Shown here: positions 27,946 to 36,356 of the stretch, piece after piece
How positions within the stretch are numbered: position 1 is the stretch's first letter
Layout of the letters: each line of letters begins with the position of its first letter
Origin: CAZAQS01 sp964486825
GTDB taxonomy: Bacteria > Chloroflexota > Anaerolineae > Anaerolineales > UBA4823
Assembly: GCA_964486825.1 (NCBI GenBank)
Contig: CAZAQS010000014.1
Location: forward strand, 1-38,773
Length of the DNA: 38,773 nt
Direction of reading: 5' to 3'
Notes under the pieces: model-generated
Database searches by the model: none
What the model was told of the DNA's origin: nothing
The model's input: only the letters and a program-made list of their open reading frames with translations
Translations under genes and position numbers: made by a program

Positions 27946-30564
27946 ATGGAAGCAGCGGTATCTTTTGGTGGATATATCCGTCGCAGGCGTAAAGCCCTCG
28001 ACAAAACTCAGGAAGAGCTGGCTAACTGTGTTGGCTGTTCCATAGCCACCATCCAGAAAATTGAACGCGATGAGCGTAGACCTTCCCGTCAAATCGCTGA
28101 GCTGCTGGCAAACTGCCTGGAAATCCCAGAGCAGGAGCGGGCAAACTTTCTCAAGGTGGCCCGCGCGGAGAGGAGCTTCGAGCAGCTGGCCTCGCCGTTG
28201 GTGCAGCCCCAACCTACACCGGTAGCCGCTCTCCAAGTTCCGGGCACCAACCTGCCGGCCAGTTTTACTCCAATGATTGGTAGAGAGCCGGAGCTGGCTG
28301 AGCTAGCCCAGCTGCTGCTTCAACCAGGCTGCCAATTGCTATCGCTGCTTGGGCCTGGAGGTATTGGCAAGACCCGCCTGGCTCTAGAAATCGCCCATCG
28401 ATTTTACGCACAAAAGCCACCTGTATTCCCAGATGGGATCTATTTCGTTCAGCTAGCCTCGACAGAATCGCCGGAATTGATCGTGCCCGCCATAGCAGAC
28501 GCTATTGCGATCACCTTTTCCGGCCCTGGGAATCCTTCTGCCCAGTTGTATAACTCTCTTCGTAATAAGAGGCTATTCTTGATCCTGGACAATTTGGAAC
28601 ACCTGTTAGAAGGCGGGCAGCTGATCTCCGAGATTCTCCAGCATGCTCCAGGGGTTAAGGTCATGGCCACCTCTCGAGAAAGGTTGAACTTGCACGGGGA
28701 ATGGATCTTTGAGATCCATGGTCTTCCTGTACCTCCCCCGGACCACTATTCAGCTATAGGTACCTATAGCTCCGTGGCCTTGTTCCTTCAAGCCGCCCGG
28801 AGATCCAGGCCCCGGTTCCAATTGGATGAGGACAATCAAGCATACGTCGCCAGAATCTGCCGCTCCCTTGATGGGATGCCGCTCGGAATTGAAATGGCGG
28901 CAGCCTGGGTAAGGGTGCTTTCTCCCCGTGAGATTGCCGAAGAGATTGAAACCAACCTGGATTTTCTGGCAGCGCCTGCCCGAAATTTACCGGAGCGCCA
29001 CCGAAGCCTTCGAGCTGTCTTTGACCATTCCTGGAAGCTGCTCACGGAGCAGGAGAAACTTTCTTTGAGGCAAATGTCTGTCTTCCGAGGTGATTTTGAC
29101 CGCAAAGCGGCAGAACAGGTCACCGGGATCGATTTGCCCGTGCTATCTGCATTGGTGGATAAATCCCTCATGGAAAGGGCTGGCAACGGGCGCTATCGGC
29201 TGCACGAGCTGATTCGCCAGTATGCGTATTCTCACCTCCAGGAGGATCCTCAGGAGCTTGGGGGGACGCGTGACCGGCATACATGCTATTATTTGGATAA
29301 GGTCCAGGCAGCCGAGGAGTTAATAAAAAGCCAGCGGCAGAACGATGCCTTACACGAATTTATCCTCGATTTGGATGATTTTCGCTGGGCTTGGGATTGG
29401 GCTGTCCAGGAGTCCTATCTGAACGAGCTACGCCAGGTAGCTCATCCCTTAATGCTCTTCCTGGAATTGCGTAATACTTTTCACGAAGGGGAAGCTTTTT
29501 TCCGCCAGGCAGTAGAAAAGGCTCGTTCCTTTGTTACCGGCTCGGAGTCCGGTCAAGATGTAGAGGAAATCCTGTTAGGGGAGATGCTTTCCCCTTTAGG
29601 ATGGTTTTCCTTCCGCCTGGGATACCTGGATGAAGCCTTTGAACATATCCGCGAGGCGAGCACACTGCTGCGAAAGCACAACCAGACCGCCTCGTTGGCT
29701 ACAAACTTGTGGCACTTTGCGAATGTATGCTGGTTTGCAGGTCTCTTTGATGAAGCCATTCAGGCGATTGAGGAGGCTCTGAATATATACCGTCAGCTCA
29801 AGCATATGTGGGGTATTGCAAACATGGTCATCTACCTGGGCGTATTCGCCTTAGAGCAGGGTGATTACGACAGGGCTTACCAGCTACTTCAGGAGGGCCT
29901 TTCCCAGGCTCGTGTCTGCGGCGATCCCCGCCTGATCTCGTTTGCCGTCATTTATCTCGATCGTACCCCGCAGGCAAAAGTGCGCTACGCGGAGATGAAG
30001 CCTCTGCTTGAAGAAATTTTGGAGTACGCAGTACAAACCCGGAACCGTTATGGAAAAGGAGTCGTGCTGGAGCGTATGGCCCTGGCTGAACAAGCCAGAG
30101 GGGATATTGCTCGGGCGAGGCAGCTATTAGGAGAGAGCATCGAGCTCTTTGAAGAAATTGAAGACCTCTGGAGTTATACACGGGTGCTCACCTACCTGGG
30201 TCGCCTTATTTTTTCTGAAGGCGATCCAGGGAAAGCCTGGCAGGTTTACACCTGGGCCCTCCGTACCGCTGTAAACGCCCACATGTACCCGAATGCTTTG
30301 GATGCCTTAGCAGGATTGGCAGAAGTGTTATCTGCTGAGGGGAATAAGGAGTTCGCCTTGGAGTTAACTGCCCAGGTGATCAACCATCCTGCTGCAACCC
30401 AGTCTGCCAGGCAGCTGGCCGAACACCTGCGAGACGAGATCGAGATGGAAATAAAAAACCAGCCCTACGGGCTGGTTCAAGGTCCGTTCCAGATGAAAAC
30501 CCTGGAAGAAATCCTGCAGGAAATCTCATCGCTACCAACTGGGACTGATCACCCTAATTTGTAG
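27946..30564 (+). CDS. XRE-family regulator with NB-ARC-type ATPase and TPR-like repeats
   Basis: The 872-residue protein has an N-terminal XRE helix-turn-helix (residues about 8-62: RRRRKALDKTQEELANCVGC, IATIQKIERDERRPS). A STAND/NB-ARC ATPase follows, with Walker A G136-PGGIGKT and a Walker B-like RLFLILDNLEH about 80 residues later. A winged-helix-like linker (ALVDKSLMERAGNGRYRLHELIRQYA) leads to about 400 residues of helical TPR-like repeats. STAND regulators of this layout integrate a signal through the repeats and act with ATP. ATG 27946 has AAGGAGG seven bases upstream, and ATG 27901 lacks one. It is divergent to the aminotransferase unit and convergent with the sigma factor. The target is unknown. 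Confidence 0.9.
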   Translation: MEAAVSFGGYIRRRRKALDKTQEELANCVGCSIATIQKIERDERRPSRQIAELLANCLEIPEQERANFLKVARAERSFEQLASPLVQPQPTPVAALQVPGTNLPASFTPMIGREPELAELAQLLLQPGCQLLSLLGPGGIGKTRLALEIAHRFYAQKPPVFPDGIYFVQLASTESPELIVPAIADAIAITFSGPGNPSAQLYNSLRNKRLFLILDNLEHLLEGGQLISEILQHAPGVKVMATSRERLNLHGEWIFEIHGLPVPPPDHYSAIGTYSSVALFLQAARRSRPRFQLDEDNQAYVARICRSLDGMPLGIEMAAAWVRVLSPREIAEEIETNLDFLAAPARNLPERHRSLRAVFDHSWKLLTEQEKLSLRQMSVFRGDFDRKAAEQVTGIDLPVLSALVDKSLMERAGNGRYRLHELIRQYAYSHLQEDPQELGGTRDRHTCYYLDKVQAAEELIKSQRQNDALHEFILDLDDFRWAWDWAVQESYLNELRQVAHPLMLFLELRNTFHEGEAFFRQAVEKARSFVTGSESGQDVEEILLGEMLSPLGWFSFRLGYLDEAFEHIREASTLLRKHNQTASLATNLWHFANVCWFAGLFDEAIQAIEEALNIYRQLKHMWGIANMVIYLGVFALEQGDYDRAYQLLQEGLSQARVCGDPRLISFAVIYLDRTPQAKVRYAEMKPLLEEILEYAVQTRNRYGKGVVLERMALAEQARGDIARARQLLGESIELFEEIEDLWSYTRVLTYLGRLIFSEGDPGKAWQVYTWALRTAVNAHMYPNALDALAGLAEVLSAEGNKEFALELTAQVINHPAATQSARQLAEHLRDEIEMEIKNQPYGLVQGPFQMKTLEEILQEISSLPTGTDHPNL
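30453..30477 (-). terminator. Intrinsic terminator of the ECF sigma gene, inside the convergent regulator's coding region
   Basis: AACCAGCCC (30457-30465) and GGGCTGGTT (30469-30477) form a perfect nine-pair stem with a three-base loop. The forward A-run 30453-30458 becomes the U-tract on the minus strand. It lies 77 bases beyond the sigma factor's stop codon but within the last 40 codons of the plus-strand regulator. Confidence 0.8.
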
Positions 30565-31177
30565 CGAAATGGCCGGAGAAGAACGGGCTGCCAGGGAAGG
30601 TGTTCGTATGTTCCAACCGGTTCCGCAGGCGTAGTCGAGCCCGCACCAACCTGCTTTTCAATGTGCCGATCGGAATCCCCATGCTTTGGGCTGCTTCAGC
30701 ATAATCGAAGTCCAGGATGTCCACCATCACCAGCGCGTTTCGATAGTCTATAGGTAGATCTTCGACCAGGCGCCGCAAGGTTGTATCGAGCTCGATGGTT
30801 TCGACGGCTTCTTCCACATTCATTTTGGGGTCTGCCATCCAGAATGGGGAGTCGATTTCTTCTCCTTCTGGGTCGGTGGGCATTAAAGGAACGGTTGGCC
30901 TCCTCTTCAACCGGCGCAGCTCATCCAGGCACAGGTTGCTTACAATACGTGCTAACCAGGATCGAAAGGAGCCGCCCCGGTAACTGCTCAAGTTTTGGTA
31001 AGCACGGATAAAGGCATCCTGTGCCATATCTTCAGCCGCCTCTTGGTCTTTCATCAACCATAAGGCCTGGTTGTATACCATGTCCTGATATTTCAATACC
31101 AGCTGGTTGAAGGCTTCGATATCTCCATGTACGGCAGATTGAATGAGTTCTTGTTCGTCCATTTTTATCAAATCCAT
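30554..31177 (-). CDS. ECF-type RNA polymerase sigma factor
   Basis: The 207-residue protein has sigma-70 region 2 (residues about 22-90: FNQLVLKYQDMVYNQALWLM, EDMAQDAFIRAYQNL, FRSWLARIVSNLCLDELRR) and region 4 (about 132-190: LPIDYRNALVMVDILDFDYA, IPIGTLKSRLVRARLRLR). It has the two-domain layout of ECF factors, close to the RpoE-like groups. The linker of about 40 residues is acidic. An AGGT ribosome site precedes ATG 31177. No anti-sigma gene follows, since the next gene is convergent, so its control must be elsewhere or transcriptional. Confidence 0.95.
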   Translation of the reverse strand: MDLIKMDEQELIQSAVHGDIEAFNQLVLKYQDMVYNQALWLMKDQEAAEDMAQDAFIRAYQNLSSYRGGSFRSWLARIVSNLCLDELRRLKRRPTVPLMPTDPEGEEIDSPFWMADPKMNVEEAVETIELDTTLRRLVEDLPIDYRNALVMVDILDFDYAEAAQSMGIPIGTLKSRLVRARLRLRNRLEHTNTFPGSPFFSGHFATN

Positions 31178-31383
31178 TTTCTACCTGCGACTATTACGAA
31201 TACTTCTATTTCCCTTGGTAATTCTAATTATCCGACAAAAATTGTCCGATTGGTACAGATAAGTGAGACAGGAACTCGCACAAAAAGATACACATTTACA
31301 CTACACCCGATCCTGCCCCTCTCCACACGTGAGTGGAGACGAACACAGCAATCTTAACATCCTGGCATTCCGAAACCGTTACG

Positions 31384-31409
31384 AGGATGTTACGGTTTAG
31401 TAACATCCT
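31384..31409. repeat. Perfect 10-bp inverted repeat, possible operator
   Basis: AGGATGTTAC (31384-31393) and GTAACATCCT (31400-31409) are exact complements around GGTTTA. A related half-site TTAACATCCTGG lies 40 bases earlier (31354-31365). An alternative pairing, AAACCGT (31373-31379) with ACGGTTT (31392-31398), overlaps it and excludes it. No T-run follows, so an operator is more likely than a terminator. Confidence 0.6.
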
Positions 31410-31449
31410 GTTTCCAAATAAAACTATAGCGACGACTGAGCAGGCAACT

Positions 31450-31480
31450 AAAAAGGCTGCCCTGTTGCCAGAACAGCCTT
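31450..31480 (-). terminator. Intrinsic terminator after the SIS-domain gene
   Basis: AAGGCTG (31453-31459) and CAGCCTT (31474-31480) form the outer stem, with an inner CTG/CAG pairing. The forward A-run 31450-31454 gives the U-tract on the minus strand. It closes the amino-sugar operon 22 bases after the SIS gene stop. Confidence 0.75.
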
Positions 31481-31501
31481 ATTAACGCTGATCGGTGTTT
31501 C

Positions 31502-32545
31502 TTAGTGCGTCTCGGTCACTTTCCTCAAACCGCGCGGCGAATCGACGTCGAAATCGCGTACATGCGCGATATGCATGGCCAGCATTTGCCCCGGCAGAAT
31601 ACTGGTTAGCGGTGAAAGCCATTCCGGGACCGAAACCGGCAGTTTCAGAGGGATGCGACTCCGGCTCAGAATCTGCGGGTCTTCGCTGATTGAGATGATT
31701 TCCGCCTCGCGCTCCCGCAGCGTCTTTACCAGGTCTTGCATGCCGGACAGCATTTTCCCGCCCGGCGCGATTACGACCACTGGAAAACCGCTTTCGATCA
31801 TTGCCAGCGGCCCGTGTAAGAAATCGGCGCTGCTGTACGGCTCCACGATCGAATAAGTCAGCTCTTTCATCTTCAACGCCAGCTCAAATGCAGTACAGTA
31901 GTTGTATCCGCGCCCGATCACGACAGAGCGTTCCATATAACGATAACGTGGGGCGATTCTGGCTATGTCCCCTTCCATATCCAGGACGGAAGCCATCGCC
32001 TCAGGTATGCTTTGCAGGGCTGCCAGCATGTCCGCCTCTCCAGCCAGGTAAGCTCCCAGGAGGGCGATGGCGCCCAGCTCTGCGGTATACGTTTTGGTTG
32101 CTGCCACGGCCCTTTCTGGGCCTGCTCCTAGGTCTATGACGATATCGCCGAAGCCTGCCAGATCGGATTGGGGAGCGTTCGTGATTGCCGCCGTTAAGGC
32201 CCCCTGGCGCCTGGCTTCAGCCAGAACGGCGACGATATCCGGGCTTTTTCCACTCTGGCTGATCCCCATGACGAGCGCTTTGCCAAACCGCGGCGGTTTC
32301 TTGTATATCGAAAACAAGCTTGGTGTTGCCAGGCCAACGCTCAAACCGCTGGCGCCCAACAGGTATTGGGCATAGCGCCCGGCGTTATCACTCGTCCCTC
32401 GCGCCGCGATGACTACATGTGTTACCCCACTGTTTTGTATGGCGCGTGCCAGCTCTTCGGTGACCTTTCTCTCCTTCTGCAAGAGCCGCTCGATAACCTG
32501 TGGCTGCTCATGGATCTCCCGGTAGGTGTAGGATTCTGATAACAT
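31502..32545 (-). CDS. SIS-domain aminosugar isomerase/deaminase (GlmS isomerase-like)
   Basis: The 347-residue protein has two tandem SIS domains (residues about 35-165 and 200-335). The sugar-phosphate loops ARGTSDNAGRY, GISQSGKSPDIV and AATKTYTAELGA are typical of the GlmS C-terminal half and of AgaS/NagB-II enzymes. The N-terminal glutaminase domain of GlmS is absent. Such stand-alone proteins usually deaminate or isomerise glucosamine 6-phosphate in catabolism. It is the last gene of the amino-sugar operon, downstream of the GH3 and GH18 sequences, which fits GlcNAc use. Confidence 0.92.
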   Translation of the reverse strand: MLSESYTYREIHEQPQVIERLLQKERKVTEELARAIQNSGVTHVVIAARGTSDNAGRYAQYLLGASGLSVGLATPSLFSIYKKPPRFGKALVMGISQSGKSPDIVAVLAEARRQGALTAAITNAPQSDLAGFGDIVIDLGAGPERAVAATKTYTAELGAIALLGAYLAGEADMLAALQSIPEAMASVLDMEGDIARIAPRYRYMERSVVIGRGYNYCTAFELALKMKELTYSIVEPYSSADFLHGPLAMIESGFPVVVIAPGGKMLSGMQDLVKTLREREAEIISISEDPQILSRSRIPLKLPVSVPEWLSPLTSILPGQMLAMHIAHVRDFDVDSPRGLRKVTETH

Positions 32546-32572
32546 GAGTTACCTCCCAAATGATATTAGCTT

Positions 32573-32878
32573 TCACTTAAGACCTTCTACAAGTGCATCA
32601 ATCAAGCTACCCTCGGCGTCATCCCCACTCAATTCCCAGAACATCACACCCTTTAAGTCATGTTCCTTTACATAGTTTGCTTTCCACTTCAAAGACTCGG
32701 GATCATCGTAGCTGATGAATATCTCCCTATTCGGATGGTATAGCCAGGGTACTTTGGCTTCCTTGTGCCAATAACGGTTGGAAATGGGTAGTAAATTACC
32801 GGCAGGGATACAGGCGGGGGTGTATCCTTTATGATCTGTTCCCCAGGCGGTGTAATAACCAATCACGTGATGGTCCAT
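32573..32878 (-). pseudogene. GH18 chitinase with a large internal deletion (remnant)
   Basis: The 101-residue ORF starts at ATG 32878 with HHVIGYYTAWGTDHKGYTP and IPAGNLLPIS, the first strand and loop of GH18 chitinases. It then jumps to RYWHKEAKVPWLYHP, FISYDDPESLKWKANYVKEH and GVMFWELSGDD, the last strands of the same domain. Everything between is missing, including the catalytic DGxDxDWE strand, where the full domain needs about 300 residues. The reading frame is intact across the junction after LLPISN. It overlaps the GH3 gene end by 16 bases. The product cannot be an active chitinase. A collapse in assembly is an alternative. Confidence 0.75.
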
Positions 32879-34511
32879 GGTCTCATATCGATCCTTTGTA
32901 TGGGGTACAGCCCTGGAATGGAGACAGGCAGTTTTCCACCAGGCTGGATTTCGCCAGCCAGCACTCTGGCCAGGGCAAGCATGCTCGGCTCCAACAGGCT
33001 GTACGTACACAGATAGGTGGGCGCCTGGGGGAAGACGATCAAATCGTAAGGCATGCGTAGCGCCACGACGATGGTGGGCAGGCTCAAATCCAGGACTGCC
33101 TGCACCAGGGATGCTTGCTCGGGTTGGGTATAAGCATTGATCGTTCCCAAGACCGCGGCCTCGTAGCAGCGAAGTTGTTCCAATACCGCCGAGATTTCCT
33201 GTTCATCCGGGCTGTGGGNNNNNNNNNNACGATAAATTCGTCTACATAAGGGTAGTAATTCCGCAGGGCTTGCGCTAAGGCCGGTTTTATATAAGAAGAC
33301 GTATCGGCGGGTGTCAGGTCGATAGGTTGAGGTATTATCACTGCCAGACGCTGGCCTTCTTCGAGGCGCAAGGGAAGGATGGCGGTCTGGTCGCGCACCA
33401 GGGTGATCGATTTGGATGCAATCTCGGCAGCAACTGCCCGGTGAGCTGCACAACCTACTACGCTTAAATCAGGGGGACATGGTTGCGAAGACAGCCATTC
33501 TTTGAGCGCAGTGACGCGCCGGGCAGAGGAAAACACCTCCTGTGGATCGAGGGTGCTGCTTTTGTAAGCCTGGAGCAGGCCGTTATACACGCGTTGGTGA
33601 TCAAGAGGCTCAGTCGTCAACAGTAGCAGATCACAGCCTGCCGAAGCTGCCCTCACTGCGTCGGTGCCTAATCCTTCTCCTTGTTGGATGGCTTTCATAT
33701 CCATTGCATCCGTAACGATCACCCCTTCAAAAGCCAGCTTGCTTCGCAGCAATCCCTGGAGCACCTCCTGTGACAGGGTGCTGGGAATATCCTCCCGGCC
33801 GGATAAGGCAGGAAGGGCCAGGTGAGCGGTCATGACCATCTTTACGCCTTCCTGAATTGCTGCTTGGAAGGGAGGAAACTCTACCTGCCAGAGTCTTTCC
33901 AGGTTGTGAGGCACTGATGGGACACCGTGATGTGAATCGCTGGCCGTATCTCCGTGACCAGGGAAATGTTTCGCGGTTGCAGCTACCCCACAGGCCTGGA
34001 TGCCAGCGGTCATCGCCCCGGCCAGGCTGGCTACACTTTTAGGGTCTTCTCCAAATGAACGTGTACCGATGACAGGATTTTTGGGATTGATGTTGACATC
34101 ACAGATCGGGGCGAAATCCACATTGATCCCCATGGCAGATAGCTCGCGCCCCAGTACCTGGCCTGCCTGGTAGGCCAAATCAGGCGAACCTGTGGCTCCC
34201 AGGGCCAGGTTGCCGGGTAAGGGTGTAGCGCCCTCACCTATGGCCATCAGTTGCCCACCCTCCTGGTCTACTGCGATCAGGAATTGCGGTAGGCCGGCCT
34301 CCTGAGCGGCTCTTTGGAGGGAATGCGTGAGTTTGCGTACCTGTGCCGGCCGGTCAATATTGAATGCCCGGAACAGCGAAAAACCGGCCGGACGATAGCT
34401 ATGGATCGCCCTTAACAGCTCATCTGGTAGGGTGTCTTTGCCTATGAAGGCAAGCATCAATTTTTGTCCCAGGGCTTGTTCGATCGACCAGGGCCACATA
34501 TTAAGATCCAT
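32863..34511 (-). CDS. GH3 beta-N-acetylhexosaminidase (NagZ-like), interrupted by an assembly gap
   Basis: Residues 1 to about 425 (34511 to 33229) contain the NagZ signature K181-HFPGHGDTASDSHHGVP (H186, D188, H194) and nucleophile D268 in VIVTDAMDM. After ten N at 33219-33228 the C-terminal domain continues in another frame (HSPDEQEI, LSLPTIVVALRMPYDL, GKLPVSIPGLYPI) to a TGA at 32863. Homologues join the two parts directly, so this is one gene. The frame change is an artefact of a gap of arbitrary length. The enzyme removes terminal beta-GlcNAc from chitin or peptidoglycan fragments. It lies between the ABC permeases and the GH18 remnant. Confidence 0.88.
33219..33228. other. Assembly gap (10 N) inside the GH3 gene
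   Basis: Ten N residues stand between codons reading VDEFI (upstream) and HSPDEQ (downstream on the minus strand). For the flanks to be in frame the real gap must be 2 modulo 3 bases, so ten is a placeholder. Two bases would already give the plausible junction VDEFIV-x-HSPDEQ. Confidence 0.9.
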
Positions 34512-34538
34512 CTGAACCTCTCATCTTGTTACTGGCTA

Positions 34539-35417
34539 TCAGCCTTTCACTGCCCCGGTCAATCCTTGTACGAAGTGCCTTTGTAGAACTGCGAAGAACA
34601 GCATCATGGGGACGACAGTCATGACCACTCCCGCGGCGATGCCACGCTGGTCATTAAGGAATGCACCTTGCAGTGCAACCAGTCCCACCTGGAGAGTCTT
34701 GTGCTCCATGGTCTGCAGCATCAGTGAAGGCCAGAAGAAATTATTCCATTGCTCGACAAAGGTGATGATCGCAACCGTGGCGAGCGATGGTCGCACGACA
34801 GGTAGCATGATGGACCACCAGATGCGGAATTCCCCCGCCCCGTCCATGCGGCCTGCATCCAGCAGGTCGTCCGGAACTCCCCGGAATGCCTGGCGCATCA
34901 GGAAGATGCTCAGGATGCCCGCCAGATAGGGAAAGATGACCGACTCGAGCCGGTCATAATATTTGAACACATTTACCGCCAGGACGTAGCTGGGGATGGC
35001 GGTGAGCACGGGCGGCACGATATACGTGGCTAGCAGCATGAAGAAAATGGCATCCCGGCCTTTGAATTTCATTTTTGCCAAAGGATAAGCCGCAGCGGAG
35101 GTGAACAGCAAATTGATCCCCACAACGCTCAAAGTCACGACGATGCTGTTCAAATAGAACCGCATTACCGGCAGCAGTCTCCATACTCGCAGGTAATTCT
35201 CCAGTGTAGGGTCTTTGGGAATGAGCTGTGGCGGTACAGAGAAGATGGCGTCGGTTGGGCCCTTGAAAGAGGTAAAGAGTACCCACACAAATGGGAACAC
35301 GGTAATTACAGCTACCAGGCTAAGCACACTGTACCAGAAAATGTTCTCCAGGAGATGCTGGCGGAAGCGGAACGTGCTTTTCACACGAAGAGGTCTGCTT
35401 TGGGTGAGCTCCATCAA
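34539..35417 (-). CDS. ABC sugar transporter permease, MalG type (CUT1)
   Basis: The 292-residue protein has six membrane segments and the EAA loop DDLLDAGRMDGAGEFRIWWSIMLPVVRP that docks the ATPase. It matches the second permease of carbohydrate-uptake-1 importers. It overlaps the MalF-type gene by four bases. No ATPase gene is present in the operon, so a shared MsiK/MalK-type ATPase elsewhere is likely. The neighbouring GH3 and PIG-L genes suggest amino-sugar oligosaccharides as cargo. Confidence 0.95.
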   Translation of the reverse strand: MMELTQSRPLRVKSTFRFRQHLLENIFWYSVLSLVAVITVFPFVWVLFTSFKGPTDAIFSVPPQLIPKDPTLENYLRVWRLLPVMRFYLNSIVVTLSVVGINLLFTSAAAYPLAKMKFKGRDAIFFMLLATYIVPPVLTAIPSYVLAVNVFKYYDRLESVIFPYLAGILSIFLMRQAFRGVPDDLLDAGRMDGAGEFRIWWSIMLPVVRPSLATVAIITFVEQWNNFFWPSLMLQTMEHKTLQVGLVALQGAFLNDQRGIAAGVVMTVVPMMLFFAVLQRHFVQGLTGAVKG

Positions 35418-36289
35418 TCTGCCTCCGTTCCGCGCTCGAGCATGCGAATATTGATGATTGAAAAGATCAGGGTGATTACCAGCAGTACTAAAGCGATGGC
35501 GGAAGCTCTCCCTGCATGGTTCAATTTAAATGCCTGTTGCCACAGGTAAAACACGACCGTATAGCCGCTGTTCAAGATACCACCCAGCGAGCCGTACAGT
35601 ATGAAAATTTCATTAAATACCTGAAGCGCTGCCAGGCTGGAAATCACAGCCACGAACGTAATCTGTGGGCGTAAACCGGGGATGCTGACGTGCCAGTGCT
35701 TCTGCCAACCGCTGCAGCCGTCTATTGCCGCTGCGTCGTATAACTCCTCAGGGATATTTTGTAAACCGGCCAGCAAGATCATCATATAGTAACCCAGCCC
35801 TAACCAGGTGGTTAACATCATGGCGATGGGAAGGGTGAATGAAGGCTCTGCAAGCCATTGGATCGGCTCCTTTAAGAATCCAACAGTCATCAATATGCCA
35901 TTGATAATCCCATTTGTGTCGAACATCATCCGCCAGGCGATGCCTACGGCGATCGTCCCACTGATAACCGGTATGAAAAACAGCGTCCTATAAGCCTGGA
36001 TGCCAGGCAGCTTGCGGTTTACGACGATTGCTAAAAGCGTGGATAAGACGATCAGCACGGGTGTAACCAGCAAGTATATAAACGAGTGCATCAGCGCCTT
36101 CCGGAAGATTGGGTCTTTTGCCAACCATTGGTAGTTCTTCAATCCGGCCCAGACGGGAGGCCTGACGATCGTGTAATCTGTAAAGCTGTAGTAGACAACC
36201 GCGCCAATCGGGTACAGCAGGAAGACCGCAATCACAACCAGGGCAGGCGCGAGAAACAGGTAGGGTGTAATAGAAAATTTATGGGTCAT
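35414..36289 (-). CDS. ABC sugar transporter permease, MalF type (CUT1)
   Basis: The 291-residue protein has six membrane segments (first: PYLFLAPALVVIAVFLLYPIG) and the EAA loop EELYDAAAIDGCSGWQKHWH followed by IPGLRPQ. It is the first permease of the CUT1 importer and pairs with the MalG-type protein whose start overlaps its stop. A stem-loop at 36311-36338 separates it from the binding-protein gene. Confidence 0.95.
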   Translation of the reverse strand: MTHKFSITPYLFLAPALVVIAVFLLYPIGAVVYYSFTDYTIVRPPVWAGLKNYQWLAKDPIFRKALMHSFIYLLVTPVLIVLSTLLAIVVNRKLPGIQAYRTLFFIPVISGTIAVGIAWRMMFDTNGIINGILMTVGFLKEPIQWLAEPSFTLPIAMMLTTWLGLGYYMMILLAGLQNIPEELYDAAAIDGCSGWQKHWHVSIPGLRPQITFVAVISSLAALQVFNEIFILYGSLGGILNSGYTVVFYLWQQAFKLNHAGRASAIALVLLVITLIFSIINIRMLERGTEAD

Positions 36290-36310
36290 GAAGGGTCTCC
36301 GCCTGAGAAG

Positions 36311-36338
36311 ACCCTCCCCCGCCTAAACGAGGGAGGGT
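36311..36338 (-). repeat. Stem-loop between binding-protein and permease genes
   Basis: ACCCTCCC (36311-36318) and GGGAGGGT (36331-36338) are perfect complements around a 12-base loop, in the 67-base gap after the binding-protein stop. There is no U-tract. Hairpins here usually raise binding-protein mRNA relative to the permeases. Confidence 0.7.
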
Positions 36339-36356
36339 TGTAACTTGGCTAATTCT

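Larger units (their letters stand above)
31178..31501. other. Intergenic region with several inverted repeats
   Basis: This 324-base stretch holds no gene. It contains the SIS-gene terminator (31450-31480) and a palindrome GACAA/TTGTC around AAA, near the sigma gene start (about 31234-31246). It also has a CTCCAC/GTGGAG hairpin (31321-31326 and 31333-31338) and a perfect ten-pair inverted repeat (31384-31409). The sigma promoter must lie here, but I see no convincing -35/-10 pair. Confidence 0.6.

Noticed and set aside
32863..33453. Separate small gene downstream of GH3
   Set aside because: It is the GH3 C-terminal domain read in another frame because of the 10-N placeholder.
33857..34042. 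Plus-strand ORF opposite GH3
   Set aside because: It is antisense to conserved GH3 motifs and shows no features of its own.
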